Assembly: GCF_030272615.1 (NCBI RefSeq)
Contig: NC_081412.1
Location: 686,276,583-686,332,582 of the forward strand
Source: Cryptomeria japonica
Lineage: Eukaryota > Streptophyta > Pinopsida > Cupressales > Cupressaceae
DNA length: 56,000 bases
Direction: 5' to 3'
The position numbers were made by a program, and so were the translations under genes. This document shows positions 23,086-35,008 of this stretch, in pieces. Under the pieces are notes generated by a model, which saw only the letters and a program-made list of their open reading frames with translations, was not told the DNA's origin and ran no database searches. Position 1 is the stretch's first letter. Each line of letters starts with the position of its first letter.

Positions 23086-23105
23086 GACAATTTTAGGTGT
23101 CTACA

Positions 23106-25483
23106 ATATGCAATATTGATTATCGTGTCCGCAATGATCCTTGCATTGTTCATATCCTAGGACAGATTAAGCATGTATCCAGATTGCATAATAAAGAAAT
23201 TTACTCAAAATAGTCAAGGAAATGATTTCAACCTCCCTGTAGCATACAAATAAATGGAGTTGAGGTATGTGTGGCGAGTTCACCTTGATGTGAAGGCACT
23301 TATCACAGACACCCAGCTTATGAGATGTGTTCAGATCATCAGAATCATCCCTACAAGCAGAAAACAAAGAAAAGTATCATGCCCCCAGTCCTTGCTCCTC
23401 TTAGTCAAGACAGACTTCCTCAAGTTGCTCCGCTAGAATAATAATTGAAAACCAATTTAAAAGACAACATTCAAAGAAAATTTCAATCAAAGCTCAAACA
23501 ATTTTTTAGTGATTGTTTTCAGTGTTCTTGCTTTATGTGTTTATTCAGTGGTAAAACTTTGTAGTGGATAGGAGATAGGTGACTGATGCATATTGCATGA
23601 CCTGGTACTACCGACATAACAATGACTTGGTTGAACTACTTAGGACATTTAAATTGATCAGTTGATTACCCTAAGACTAGGACATTGATCGGTTTCAAGC
23701 CATGAGGGTTCCAAGAAGCACCAAGGTGTCACGAAAGCAACTGAAGGATATATACAAGCTAAAGAGAAGATGCAACACTTCAGTACAAGAAATAAGACCA
23801 ACCTGGATAAAATCTATCATCCATACTGATCTATGTCATTATTTTTATTTGTGTGATCATTGATAGGAATGTCTGGTTTCAAATAGTAAGTACCCTGTAT
23901 AAGACCAATCTGTCTGGTTTCGAGTGTACCCTTCCTTGTATAAGACATGTTGATGTTTGATAGAGTTTGATAGATTGATTAACAAGACATGCGATAAGTT
24001 TTATTGCAGAATTTGAGAGTTTATCTGTTGTTGTTTTGGTTTGATGGATGGTCTATGCTTTCTTGCTTTGATTTTTCAGTTTTTTGATTTGCGTGTTTTT
24101 GATTTTTAGGATTTTTCTAGGATATTTTATGATTTTTAGGATTTTGCTAGCTATGCCCCCAGTATGTAGACCTATATGACATGATGATCTATAGAATGCA
24201 TGTGGAGACAATGAATTTTTGATATGTCCTATGTTAATGCAATATGCATGATGAAGATGCATTTCCTATTCGAACAAGGATGACTGTGTTTGTTTAGCAT
24301 TTTGTAATACACCAATTGAATTGGAGGTACAAAACATTTCATAGATAAGCGGTCAATTGATACTTAAGGTCCCTTGTAACATCCAAATTAACACACTTAG
24401 TGACTAGGATTTACAAATGGAGACACAAAGAACTTCCCCATTGATTCTTGAAATTTTGATCTTCTTTTGCCCATTTGAGTGCAAATGAGTTAATTCCTGC
24501 TCTTGTGTTCACTAAAGATCCTTAGCATCCTACATGACTAGCTACATGGATTATCCTAACTTCAAAAGCGTCTCAAATAGAGTCTCGCTGCCAACAAGAT
24601 TTTAGAGCTCTGACGAGGTTATAGACTGTAATTTCTCAAATATTGCTCCATTGCCAGCAGGTGTTCATACCTTGATGGAGTTATTCGCATGTTCTCATAG
24701 TCAAGATTTTTGTCGCACTTGTATGCGAGATAATTCAGTTATATATCATTTCTCTTTTGTCTTAAGATGAATATTTGGCATAACATTTTTTCTTTTATAT
24801 TTTTGCCTTGACTTGTAAGTAATGAAACCTACTTGGGTGTGACAATTGCAATGACGCTGAAGTAGAATTTTAGATTTTTCACTAGTCATATGGTCAAATA
24901 GGTGTCTCAAATGAATTATATATTTTGTTAATGTGTTTGAGATATAGCAATTGATAGATTTTGGGTTAACAAGTCTCAAATAGTGAAATCACTACCCAAC
25001 CATAAGTAAAGCGTCATCATAGGGTAATGTTGAAAAATGAATGACCCTAGGACCTCAAAGACTTCATGTCCGAATATCTAAGAAAGGATATGACCCTTGT
25101 TTGTCTTGAATGCAAACAAATGATAAACTTGGACATTTGCCTTGTTTTATTAATACCGCTATATGCAAATGCACAAATTTTGCGAATGCGATACATTAAA
25201 AAAAAAGAAACTATATGTGATGTAGTGCTCTGAATAAAATGAGATGCAATGCAAAAAGAAAAACCGAAACTAACCCAACCCTTATATATAATAATGTTTA
25301 AGGTGCACGTTGTTCATAGGGTTAGGGAGTTTTGTGTAGGTAGTTCATTGTTCTTTGTTTAAAGAGTTGGACAAAGATGTCTTTCCAATAAGATATAAGC
25401 ACTCAGCTAAGTGTACATGTTCAACATCTCCAATGTTGATTTCCTTAGTTTTTTGGATTTTGTGATGAGACTAGGGTAAAGTC
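23106..25483. other. Non-coding interior of element A, right of element B
   Basis: The host sequence of the B insertion resumes at the TSD ATATG (23106). No protease, RT or integrase motif was found in six-frame reading, although this is where pol of element A would be expected. T-rich GATTTTTAGGATTTTT repeats lie at 24075-24150. The short frames in this stretch show no family signature. Confidence 0.5.
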
Positions 25484-27262
25484 TTATGCAAAGGATTGGG
25501 TAAGGGGGATGGAAGGATAAAAAAGAGGTGTTTGATAATGGATCAGATATTGAAAGTTTGGTGCATGAGTGAATGGAAATGGTGGAGGGATCAACATTGG
25601 CACACATCTTGAGGTGTGGTGTAATGAAGGAAAAGTGGATCTCAGATTTTGAGATTTGGATGGAGGAACAACTAGGGATTTTGGGACATAAGGATCCAAA
25701 ATGGATAAAGGAGGTGATGGAGGAATAGATTTGGAAGGTTTGGATGGAGGAACAACCATTTTGGATGTTGATTTGGATTTTTCTTTAGACTGTTGTGCTT
25801 CAAGGAGCTGCTTAGGGATCCACACAGTTTTTGATTTTTCATGCTTTTGTAGTTCCTTAGAACAAATTGCTTCTACAAGTGCCTTAGGAACCCATATAAA
25901 TTTTTATTTTTCTTTCTTTTTCTCAGTGAGCCTTTGTGTCCTTTTAGATGGATGGAAGGTGCACAAAGATGTATGCCTTTGTTGATCCTGTATAAGGGAT
26001 GGAGGGATATAAGGTTCTAAAATGGATGTAAAAGATGAAGGAAACAACATGTATTTGGATTTTGGTTTAGTAGGGATACCAACATCTTGAGGAATGTCAT
26101 TGAGGCCATGACCCTTAATATTTTCTTTAATATGGAGAGGTTTTTTCTTGTGAAGGTCTACCACTTTGCCTTTAGAAATATCTTGACTTGTAGGATACAC
26201 TTTGCTTTGGGAAGAAGACATGAGTCCATTATGAGGTATGTAAGGAATGCTAGGGTCATGAGAGGGCTTTGTAGGCATGATGGATCCTTGAGGTGAACAT
26301 TGAGGATTATGATAAAGGAGATGAAGAGATACTTTGATCTTGACATGGAAGAGGATAATTGGATAGAGTAGGAAGGGTGTTTGACTCTTCATTTTGAATA
26401 TAATCGTTTGAAAAGGTGGAAGAAAAATCATGATCTTGCTAAGGAAGTGGATTAATAATGAGATTTGGAAGGATTATCTGCTCTTGAGATGGAAGGGGAT
26501 CATCTTGAAAGAAATGGAAATGTATAAGGGGATCATCATGGGATTCTATGGAGATAGGGTCTTTTTCAACCATTGGATGGGATGGCCCTTGAGATAGCCC
26601 TTGAGGTTCAACATGAGAAGTTTCATCATTAGGTTCATTATTTGAGGGATATGGTATGGATTGTTTTTGAGAAGCCTTAGGAGATGGAGGCATCATGGAA
26701 GAGATGGAGGCTACATGTGGGCCATTGCTAGACACAGGTTTATAATTTTGATCATGCTTGGTAATGATATCTGGTTTTTGCTTAGGTGAATTATTAGGAT
26801 TGTCAATTTCAATAACACCATCATCAAAAAGGTATTGAATTTTATGTTTTAATTCCATGCACATTGAAGTCTTATGTTTGTTATGCCTATGATATGCACA
26901 ATAATTACTCAAAATTTCACATCTCCATGCGGTCTTGTGAGGCAATATGATAAGATTATGCTCAAGAAGCTCTTCCAAAGCTGACTCAATAGATTGCCCC
27001 AAAGGTGTAAACTATCTATCTAAGGGATATATATCTTTTTGTCTTGGTGAAGATGTCTTGTGATCTTGTATGAGATCTGGCTTTTGATTTTCAATTACTT
27101 TATGTTCCACCTTATATAATTGTTTTAACATTTCTTGAAGTCTGGTGTTCTTGATATCATGAAATTTTATCTCAAGAGGAGTCATTGAATCTTTTTGCTG
27201 GGCTTGAATGTCATATATTTCTCACTTGAGATCTTGAATTTGTTGAGCCAAGGTAGCCATGG
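25484..27262 (-). pseudogene. Reduced gag-like gene of element A
   Basis: A start at 27262 gives MATLAQQIQDLK, a stop, then a coiled-coil-like segment. PLGQSIESALEELLEHNLI followed by SNYCAYHRHNKHKTSMCMEL and KHKIQYLFDDGVIEI is the C/H module of Tat gag. The capsid domain that should precede it is missing. The rest is Pro/Ser/Lys-rich, with a repeated motif KFIWVPKALVEA and VWIPKQLLEAQ about 30 codons apart (25904-25800). Frames 27002-26439, 26431-25904 and 25825-25484 are each open but out of phase or stopped. With no pol detected, element A appears to encode only this protein and the PMD protein. Confidence 0.7.
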
Positions 27263-28240
27263 ATATTAATGACAATTTTGATAAGAATGGATTAGTTTGT
27301 AATGAGTAAGACTGTCCTTACTTTTGTCAGCTTTCTTATGAGAACTTCTAGTTCGAACATGCACTTTACAATCGACGTGATTGAGAGCTAGGAGTGATAT
27401 AGAAGTCAAGATTAAGTCAAAGCTAGTTATGCGAACGTAGTGATTGAGAGAGGTGACTAAGACTCAGTTTGGTTTCAGGAATGATCTATCCTATATAAGA
27501 TGTGATCTAAACAACCTAGGTTGATTAAGTTTGATAAGCGATTGATTGAACTAGCTGGGAGATGATCGACAAAGTCGTGCAACACAATGACAGGGGTACA
27601 CTATCAAGGTTGTTTATGCTCAAGATTAAAATGACTAGATTTACGCTCATTGTAGACTGATTAGGCAAGTATGACAGATTTGAAAAGGATGTAAAAAGAT
27701 AGACCTCTGGACTAACAAAATTAGAGGGTCGTACGAAAAAATATGACAACCCAGACGACAGTTTAGTAACTTCCAGACGATAAAGATAGATACTCGTACA
27801 AGTTGCTGCCTATACTCGAATGACAATTTAAAGCTTACTAGATGATAACTTTTCATAGACTAGTGTGACTCGTACGACAAAGATTATAAGTCCAGACGAT
27901 AATTTTCAGGGACCAAAACGACAGTTTGGAGAAGATATACCGACAAACTAGAGGACTTAGACGAAAATGTAGGTAACTCGTATGACAATTTAGATGACTC
28001 AGATGATGAATTAGGAAGATCTTATGACAATTATGATCAGGGGTAAATTTTTGACAAGGAAACTAAGTTTTTGACCACTGAATTTGATTTTTATTTGTTT
28101 TTGATTTTTTGAGTTTTTCCAGTTTTTAGAGTTTCAGTTTTTAGTTTCGGACAAAAAACACAGCAAACACGTAAGATCCAAAGTGACTTCAAACACAATA
28201 CACTAATTCTAAGGAAGTTGGTTGCGAGAGAAAACCTTTG
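27263..28240 (-). repeat. Motif-rich leader of element A upstream of gag
   Basis: On the minus strand TTGTC(A/G)TACGAGT-like words recur. On plus they appear as ACTCGAATGACAATTT (27814-27829), ACTCGTACGACAAAG (27868-27882) and ACTCGTATGACAATTT (27976-27991). GACGACAGTTT-type words lie between them. No open frame of interest is present. Confidence 0.55.
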
Positions 28241-29067
28241 CTTGCAAACTCAGGTACACACCCAATAGCTAATTAGAATACGACCGCTAAGTCTCACACA
28301 ATGGATTCTCAACGCCGTATTCACCGTCTCCAAATGCTAATGGGGGCACGATATGGCAAGTATCTTGGGAGAGTTACTATCTCTCTTGCACAAAGATTAT
28401 CCCCCTTTTGGAGGTGAACCAAGTAGCTGCTATTTTAAAGTTCATAGTAAGGATTTCCATCCGAAATTACCCCTTGAAGTCACGCAAGCGCAATTCAGGC
28501 CTATTGCCCGACAAGGTACCAAAACAAGCTATAGTCACACAAGCGTGATTGAGACCGTGAGGCCCTACAAAATGCTCAATATGAGAGATCTCAAAAGAGA
28601 AAAATCAAATAATCCCATTCTCTGAGACTTTAATCTCGAAAGGCCTATTTATTATACTGAGTCGGAATGCTTGGGTTTAGCCGTACTCACTTGGGTCATT
28701 CTCATAGGGTGATTACTTTTTCCCATTGTGACAGGCCCGCTAAAAGGTACACAAATCTCAAACTTAGAAAAATCTTCAAGGGTCTAGATTACTGATTGTC
28801 TGTGTAGACAAGAGAATACTCTCCTACCTTTTAGATTTTTCTTCAAACACAAAAGACAGATTTGTTTATTATCCAAATAGCAATTTAAGTGCCTAAAAAA
28901 TGAATTAAAGAATACATAATATTTAGTCAATTCTCCTTAGGCAACCTGCAAAACCAACACATCAGTAGTCATATTGTTTTCGATTCTTTGACATGGCGTT
29001 AGTTTAATTTGACAAATTCTTTGACAAGCATTCTGCAAAAAATCAGTTAGGCTGTGAAAATCTCAAG
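28241..29067. other. Leader of element A up to the H insertion
   Basis: No gene is supported. The 90-codon plus-strand frame at 28353-28625 has no recognisable motif and no partner elsewhere in the window. The stretch ends at the TSD CAGAC (29068-29072), where array H begins. Confidence 0.4.
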
Positions 29068-29247
29068 CAGACTATTAGTCAATAGATTTGTCCTTCTTAA
29101 ATACCTTTCACAAATGACTCATAAATGCCCAAATTGAAAGACAACAAAAGAACCAACAATTGAGTCACTTGCAATCGTAAGTGCAAGTGCTCTCTGAATT
29201 TTGATATGAAGGTACAACTCCCTTCATTGGATAAAAATGTATATTTT

Positions 29248-30879
29248 TGTGTGGGGGAAAAAGTGACACTAAGCAAACATGCCCTAATCTCACTTTCAAT
29301 CACACATTTGTGGAATACGAAAGAGCCTAGAGGTATCACACAATTGGCTACTTCTTTTTGTGGAAGAGAGAGCCACGGGCTACCTATTAGGATTTCTATT
29401 CCTTTGTTGTAATTGAAAGATAAAATGATGCAAGTTCAATCCCTAACCCCAAAGTGCAAGTATGAACTAATAACAAGATTGCAGAATTGAACTTAAACAA
29501 TGGAAAGCTGTAAACACAAGGACAAGACAAGAATGTAAATGCGTACCCAGAGTTAAAATCTGACTGAAAATGTTCGGGACGAGGGCGCGGGCGCCACTGT
29601 CCTGATTTTGCCCCTGAAACTGCTCCAGAAACTGCTATTTTGCAAAGTTGTCAAAAATGCTGAAAACTGCTGTCAGAAGGACCAGGACGCCCAGCGCCCC
29701 TGTCCTGGCAGGACCAGGGCGCCCCACGCCCCTGTCCTGGTCTTTTGCTCTGAGATTTGGTGTGAAGTTCGGTCTCCGTCTGCTTCTTCCGGATCTGTAA
29801 CTTGCGGCGTCGTCCGAATTCCGAAACCTGCACTTATATCTGAAAAGGTGTGGTGGGCGGCTATATAGGGTTTTGCCTTAGTCAAACCCCCGCTTCGGCG
29901 ATTTCCACCTCCACGAATAGCCAAGTTGTATTGTAAAATGTATTGTGTGTGCAGACCTAGTGTGTGTGCAAGGTCCTTAAATGCAAGAAAGCAAACTAGA
30001 GCAACCTAGAAAGTAAACCCTAATTGCTCATAAATGATAATGTAAATGCTCTAAATCAAGATGCAAAGTGATCTAAAGCATGAATAAAGGATATGTTGAA
30101 GCTTATGCAAAGACATGAAAACAACATGAAATCATACCCAACCCTCAAGGGAGGAGTACAAGCCAATCTTCAGTCGGTAATCTCCTATTGTTCTTCAATG
30201 TCTTCCAAGCCCTAAATGGATGAATGAAATTGATAAATGCTTGATAGAAGGATGTTGAATGTTGTTGAAGTCTTCAAAGATCTGCTCTTTTGCTGCCTAG
30301 AAGGTCCTTGAAAGCCAAAAATTCCGATCCTTTCAAATGAAGAAAGAGAGCTCTTATATATGAAACCCTAGGTCTTAATTTCAACTTTTGGCCGACCTAG
30401 AGATTGAATATCCCACCAATTTCTTGGGGTTAAGCTTTATTTTATGATTGGATCGTGCTCCTAAAATTTCGGGAAAAATGTCCGGGACCATGTGCACTCC
30501 AGGCGCCATGGTCCCGACAACTTTTCACCAAATTTTCAGGGCCATCGGATATGATGATTTTAGAGAGAATCTCGAAGTTATAGGTGATTTCGAGATGTTT
30601 TGACCCCCAAAACCAAGCCCCCAAGTTCAAAATAGGACCTAATTAGGGTTTTTGATTAAATGATGTATAGGAGGAATAAAATGAAAAGGGCACACTTTAA
30701 TGAAAGGGACCAACTTTATGATGTGGGAGATGATAAAATAGGACCTTAGACCTAATTAATTTAATTAATTAAGCGCTAAGGGGAAATGCAATGCAAAATG
30801 CAAAATGCGCCAAGGCGGGTGCTAAACTAGGTGTGAAATTGTACAACCCTAGCAAGTGCGTACAATTTACGACGCTACA
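29248..30879. mobile_element. Solo LTR G (1,632 bp)
   Basis: It begins TGTGTGGGGGAAAAAG, ends GACGCTACA, and is flanked by a perfect 5-bp duplication ATTTT (29243-29247 and 30880-30884). LTRs b and c of the array show the uninterrupted sequence at this position, which confirms a clean insertion. No internal retroelement domain is present, so this is an LTR left after LTR-LTR recombination. It carries TATA-like words CTATATAGGG (about 29860) and CTTATATATG (about 30354), and a GC-rich segment. Confidence 0.85.
29576..29750. repeat. GC-rich tandem segment in solo LTR G
   Basis: Two adjacent ~32-base copies share GACCAGGACGCCCAGCGCCC and GACCAGGGCGCCCCACGCCC, each followed by CTGTCCTGG. Each copy can pair CCAGGAC or ACCAGG with its own CCTGGT end. 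A related palindrome, GGGACCATG...CATGGTCCC, lies at about 30481-30518. It is a GC island in otherwise AT-rich DNA. Confidence 0.7.
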
Positions 30880-32498
30880 ATTTTCTAAATATGCTTTTAA
30901 CCAGAAAGCAATAAAGGAAAAATAACATCTACCCATAACCATGAAAGTAGATGTGAAAAACTCATTTAAAATGAAGTGAATGAAGATAACTAAAACACAG
31001 TCTAATTACCCACACCCAAGAAAATACCCTTTCCAATAGAATCAAAATGCCCTAGACTCTAATCAAGTTTCTCTCACCCCTCAAAGGACAAGGAGGATCA
31101 GAATGCCCAGGAAAAGAGCTAACAATATATTTCTTTCCAATATATAAGTTATTTCTGAAATCAAAGTTTCAGAATCAAATGCATACACAGTTTAATGTAA
31201 TAGAAAAGACAATGAAAGGTAATAACAAGAGAAACAAAGCTCATTGTAATCAAAAGAAAATATTGAAAAATGCATAGATCAACAAAATCTTATTGATTCT
31301 GTCAATGCCAAAATGTGGGCTCACAGACTCAACACTTTTGAAAAATAAAACTGTGCTATCTAGAAAACAACGCTGCCCCCTCTTTTTTATAGCAGAAAAA
31401 ATAAAAAAAGAAGCCTTGCTCTTTTCTTCCATTACACATAAATAGCCTCTTTGTTTTTTTAAGTAGACTTTTAGTTATCAATAATTGATTCTTGAAAATA
31501 TTATTAATTAATCTTTTCTTTTATCTTTTATCTTCTTCCTGACAACTCTTTTTTTTTTTTAAAGCTTCAAATCTTTTATCCTCCATTCCTTTTCTAAGAA
31601 ATATTTGTAGAAAATTTAAATTAAACACATCTAATTATGTGTTGACAAGTGGACATATTTTTTATATCTCCAGGATAAACTATTATCTAGATCTCTATTT
31701 CAAAAGAGTCCCCACCGTGAGCTTCTCATAATAATCTTTTTCTCAGAAATTTTTATAGACCCATACTCAGAGATCAATAACCTTTGAACATAATAATAGT
31801 TTTCCAATCGCTCTAGTGAGGAGTTAGAAAACTAGGTTTTCTAAAACATATAAATAATTCAGTGCGATCCAACAATTGAATTGATAGTTATGCCTCCCAT
31901 AGAGAGATTGATTTTTCTATTTAAAAATAAAGACTCAAAAAATTCGTGGCTACAGGTTGCATTTAAAACTACAAACAATATACATGTCAATGTTATTGGA
32001 GTATTGAACTTGCTGAATTTTGAACTCACACACTCTGAACCTACATCTATTTAATCTGATGAATCTCTGAACTCTAAATTCAAACCTGCAAACATTGAAC
32101 CTTGAATCTGCTAACCTTGAACCTTGAACCTATGGGGTTCAATCAGAAGGTTCAAAATTACAGACTTTGGCCACTATATGCTTCATTTATCATTTTGTCT
32201 TCATATTTAGCTACGCGTTGAACCTTTGAACCTTGAACCTTGAACCAAATAAGGTTCAAATTTCAAGTTCAATGACCAAAAATTACAAAGACCTTACACT
32301 CATAAAAAATAAAGCTGCGATATAACCCACTCCGGTTGAACTCGAACTTTGAACTTTGCAGAAGTTCAACTGACAAGTTCAATTCAAGCAAAACTTCAAC
32401 AAGACAAAAATCAAGAATTATAAAAGGTAAAACTGAATAAACACTTCTTATTCGAGGATGCGAGAGACATAGTGCAAGCGAAAATATGGAGGGTAACA

Positions 32499-32736
32499 TT
32501 GGCTCTGACTAGTGGATGAGGACTACAAGGACGAAGAGAATCCAGAACATCTCTGGGTGAGACCAGTGCCTTATCCATTGGGAAACAAAGCAAAAGAAAT
32601 TGCAGGAATAAAGGGCGCTGCTTTGCAGAGGGGTGGAGGGGAACATGCCAAGAACTGAAAACTAACAAGCCAAAAATTTATTTGCAAGCATGTACAGGGG
32701 TGGGAAATCCCTTTACCTTAGGGAAACTCCAGGCTG
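32499..32736 (-). other. 3' end of body 1 of array H
   Basis: This is the internal sequence of array H next to LTR a, up to the element D insertion; it resumes at 39235. It contains the tRNA-like segment at 32521-32592. No open frame is supported. Confidence 0.6.
32521..32592 (-). ncRNA. tRNA-Arg-like relic in body 1 of array H
   Basis: The minus strand reads CCCAATGGATAAGGCACTGG, then TCTCACCCAGAGATGTTCTGG, and ends TTGTAGTC. From memory of plant tRNA-Arg(ACG), the A-box region (GCCCAATGGATAAGGC), the CTGG/CCAG anticodon stem and the AGAGATTCTGG part of the T arm match. The anticodon loop is shortened and the B box is degenerate, so it is not a functional tRNA. The 5' acceptor strand is decayed here but kept in the second copy (42568-42639). 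Confidence 0.65.
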
Positions 32737-33519
32737 TGTTGGCAAATGCACACTCCAATGAGACATTGTAGGTGATTGAAGGTTTTGTCATTGATGGCAA
32801 CCTTACAATCCTTTGACACCGACAAGACAATTCACCAGCACCAGCAAAGACAGACTCTACACCGACATAGAGACCACCGACAACAAAAGGAAGCATACTG
32901 ACACTGAAGCCGACATGAATTTTGTTTGTAATATATTTTGTTTATTATTGTAAAATCATTGTAAGTCGACTTGGCAAGTTGTAAAATGACTCATATATAT
33001 AAGAGATCATTATAGAACATTTTGGAATAGAGGGAAGGAAAAATATAGGCTAAATAAGGCAGACCTATTATGCAAATTATAGGTTAAGGGTTTATGTATG
33101 AAGCAGAGCTATAAACCGGTACTGGATTTGGCATAGTAGATGCTATTTTGAAGTAGTACAAGACATTGGATTTATATAATCCATTTTGTAAGTCAGTGAG
33201 ACTACCCATTTTGTAATTGAGTAGTGAGCTCTAGGCACTTGGCCTTCCTGCATGTGTAGGCCCCTCTTGTAGCAGTAATATTCTCTTATTGCCAGTAAGT
33301 GAATATTGTGGGTCACAAATCCCACCATGGTTTCCTCATTAAACTACTGTGTTATGGTGTGTTTTTCATGTGGTTGCTGTTATCTTTGTTTATTGCATTA
33401 TTTCTTGTTTACCGGTATTCAGTATTAATATGTTCTACATGTTTTAAGTTAAGAAAATCAAATTACCAGTTAGATATTGATTCACCCCCCCCCTCTCAGT
33501 ATCTGTGGGAATCCTAACA
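32737..33519 (+). repeat. 5' LTR of element D (783 bp)
   Basis: It runs TGTTGGCAAATGC...GGGAATCCTAACA. A TATA box CATATATATAAG lies at about 32991-33002. It differs from the 3' LTR by scattered substitutions (for example GATGGCAACC versus GATGACAAAC) and small indels, so the insertion is not recent. Confidence 0.9.
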
Positions 33520-33520
33520 A

Positions 33521-33533
33521 TTGGTATCAGAGC
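33521..33533 (+). promoter_or_regulatory. Primer binding site of element D (initiator tRNA-Met type)
   Basis: TTGGTATCAGAGC one base after the LTR end is the standard plant Copia primer site, complementary to the 3' end of initiator tRNA-Met. It confirms the plus orientation. Confidence 0.9.
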
Positions 33534-33590
33534 TTGGTCCTCTATTTTCAGAAGCCTAACAACTTGAAAAAGATCTTGACACCGGTAGAG

Positions 33591-34617
33591 ATGGAAAACT
33601 TGATAAAACAATTAGAAGGAGCTCTCTCAGACTATGATGCAGAAAAATTAAAACATATCAAACTTGAAGATGATCTAAAAGCTACACAGGATATTATTCA
33701 AGCACTTCAAGAAAATCTTAAAATTTCAAGAAACAAGAGAAGATAACTTTGTGAAAAGATGCAAAATGAGAATGATGAAAAGGAAACTCTTAGTGATCAG
33801 ATGAATCAGTTGAAATAAGAAAACATGACAACAAAGAATGAGATGCAGGATATGACTATGTGATTTTGTAAAGAAATTGAAGATAGAAAGAAGAATGAAG
33901 AAGACTTGACTAGAAGACTGAATGATGCTGCAAATGAAAACACAAGACTTAGTTATGAAAATGATATCTTGAAGACAAATCTGATGCATGCACAAAATGA
34001 CTCAAATGAACTCATGAGACAAAAAGGTATCTTGGAAGGAGAATTGGTTGCTGCAAATCAACATAAAGAAAAATTCAAGAAAATCTCATAAGAACTTGGT
34101 GACTTGTTGAAGAATCAGAAACCTAATGGTGACACTAATGGTCTTGGCTTTGAAGCTGGTGAAAGCTCCGGTACTGCAAACACACAGGATCATGGCAAAC
34201 CGGTAAGACAACCTACTGCTTATAAATTTAATGGAAAATGCTTTAACTGCAACAAGTATGGTCATAGAGAAAATCATTGTAGATCTAGAAATTATTAGAA
34301 TACCAATACACCCACCGGTCATTGTTCAAAATGTAACAAAGTTGGTTATCATTCTGAAAATTGTAGAATGAATGTAAGATGTTATGTTTGTGGAAGATTA
34401 GGACACTTATCTAATTAATGTAGAACACAAACCAGCATAGGATATGGTAAAGCTATTCAAAAAAATAATGTGACTTGTTATGCCTGTAACAAGATTGGAC
34501 AGATTGCAAAATTTTGTAGAAGCAAGTCTTCACCGGTAAATAACAAAGGTCCTAGTTTGAAAGGTAAAGAAAAAGTTGAAGAAGTAAAGCAAGAATTCTC
34601 AAAATAATGGATCAGGA
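33591..34617 (+). pseudogene. Gag-like protein of element D with four CCHC zinc knuckles
   Basis: The start at 33591 gives MENLIKQLEGALSDYDAEKL and a long heptad-rich coiled coil to about 34090, broken by a few stops. Four knuckles follow: CFNCNKYGHRENHC, CSKCNKVGYHSENC, CYVCGRLGHLSN-stop-C, and CYACNKIGQIAKFC. The last has Gln where His is expected; the copy in element E keeps His (CYACNKIGHIAKFC). The tail is Lys/Pro-rich. The usual Copia capsid domain was not recognised. The knuckles would bind the element RNA during packaging. The frame is broken by at least four stops. Confidence 0.8.
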
Positions 34618-35008
34618 AATCAGAACTAAATGTTGATAGGAATACTCCTCCACCGGTAGAATAGAGTAACACTCCACCGACAAGAGACTCTTCATCTAAC
34701 TGAAGAAAATTTCCTTGAGGGTTTAGCAATCAAATGTGAAACATGCTATTATTCCCTCGGTTGATGGTGAGAATTTAAAATTACTTCTATACTGACAGAT
34801 AAGTTAAGTCATTACTTAACCGACAAGCATTAAATGTGGTAGTTGGAAAAAATAACGTTATACATCAGTGTTTTTGGCTACAATTTCATTTCATCGAGAA
34901 TTCAAACAATCAAAGAGCGCAAAAATTCTTGAGCAAAGTCATTTCGAGCAAAGAAGCAAGCAATTCAGTAAGCAATCTTTCCTAAGGCAGATAAAGGTAT
35001 TTATATCC
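34618..35008 (+). other. Spacer between gag and ORF2 of element D
   Basis: No gene is seen. The equivalent spacer exists in element E (54969-55370). It contains an imperfect palindrome TTAAGTCATTACTTAA at about 34803. Confidence 0.5.

Larger units (their letters stand above)
11228..23105 (-). mobile_element. Element B: complete-ended PMD-carrying Tat-like element with internal pol deletion
   Basis: It is bounded by two LTRs in the same orientation, each starting TGTGTATGGTGAAAAGTGG and ending GGTGTCTACA, and flanked by a perfect 5-bp duplication ATATG (11223-11227 and 23106-23110). The minus-strand order is 5' LTR, long leader, gag, protease, linker, integrase C-terminus; a plus-strand PMD gene, polypurine tract and 3' LTR complete it. 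RT, both RNase H domains and the integrase core are absent. At 11.9 kb it is nested in the interior of element A. It depends on another element for reverse transcriptase. Confidence 0.9.
22332..23105 (-). repeat. 5' LTR of element B (774 bp)
   Basis: It runs TGTGTATGG...GTCTACA on the plus strand and ends at the TSD ATATG. The outer parts are nearly identical to the 3' LTR (for example through CCACAAAACCCTAGCCTAAC and GGACAATTTTAGGTGTCTAC). The AT-rich core (about 22846-23085) matches the 3' LTR core only as its reverse complement. Confidence 0.9.
29073..32498 (-). repeat. LTR a of array H (interrupted by solo LTR G)
   Basis: It is about 1,789 bases once G and its TSD copy are removed, and collinear with LTR b (1,793) and LTR d (1,726). 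It begins TATTAGTCAATAG, a mutated form of TGTTGGTTAACAG, at the left TSD, and ends GGAGGGTAACA at 32498. A repeated GAACCTTGAACC tract lies near 32110-32250. Confidence 0.8.
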
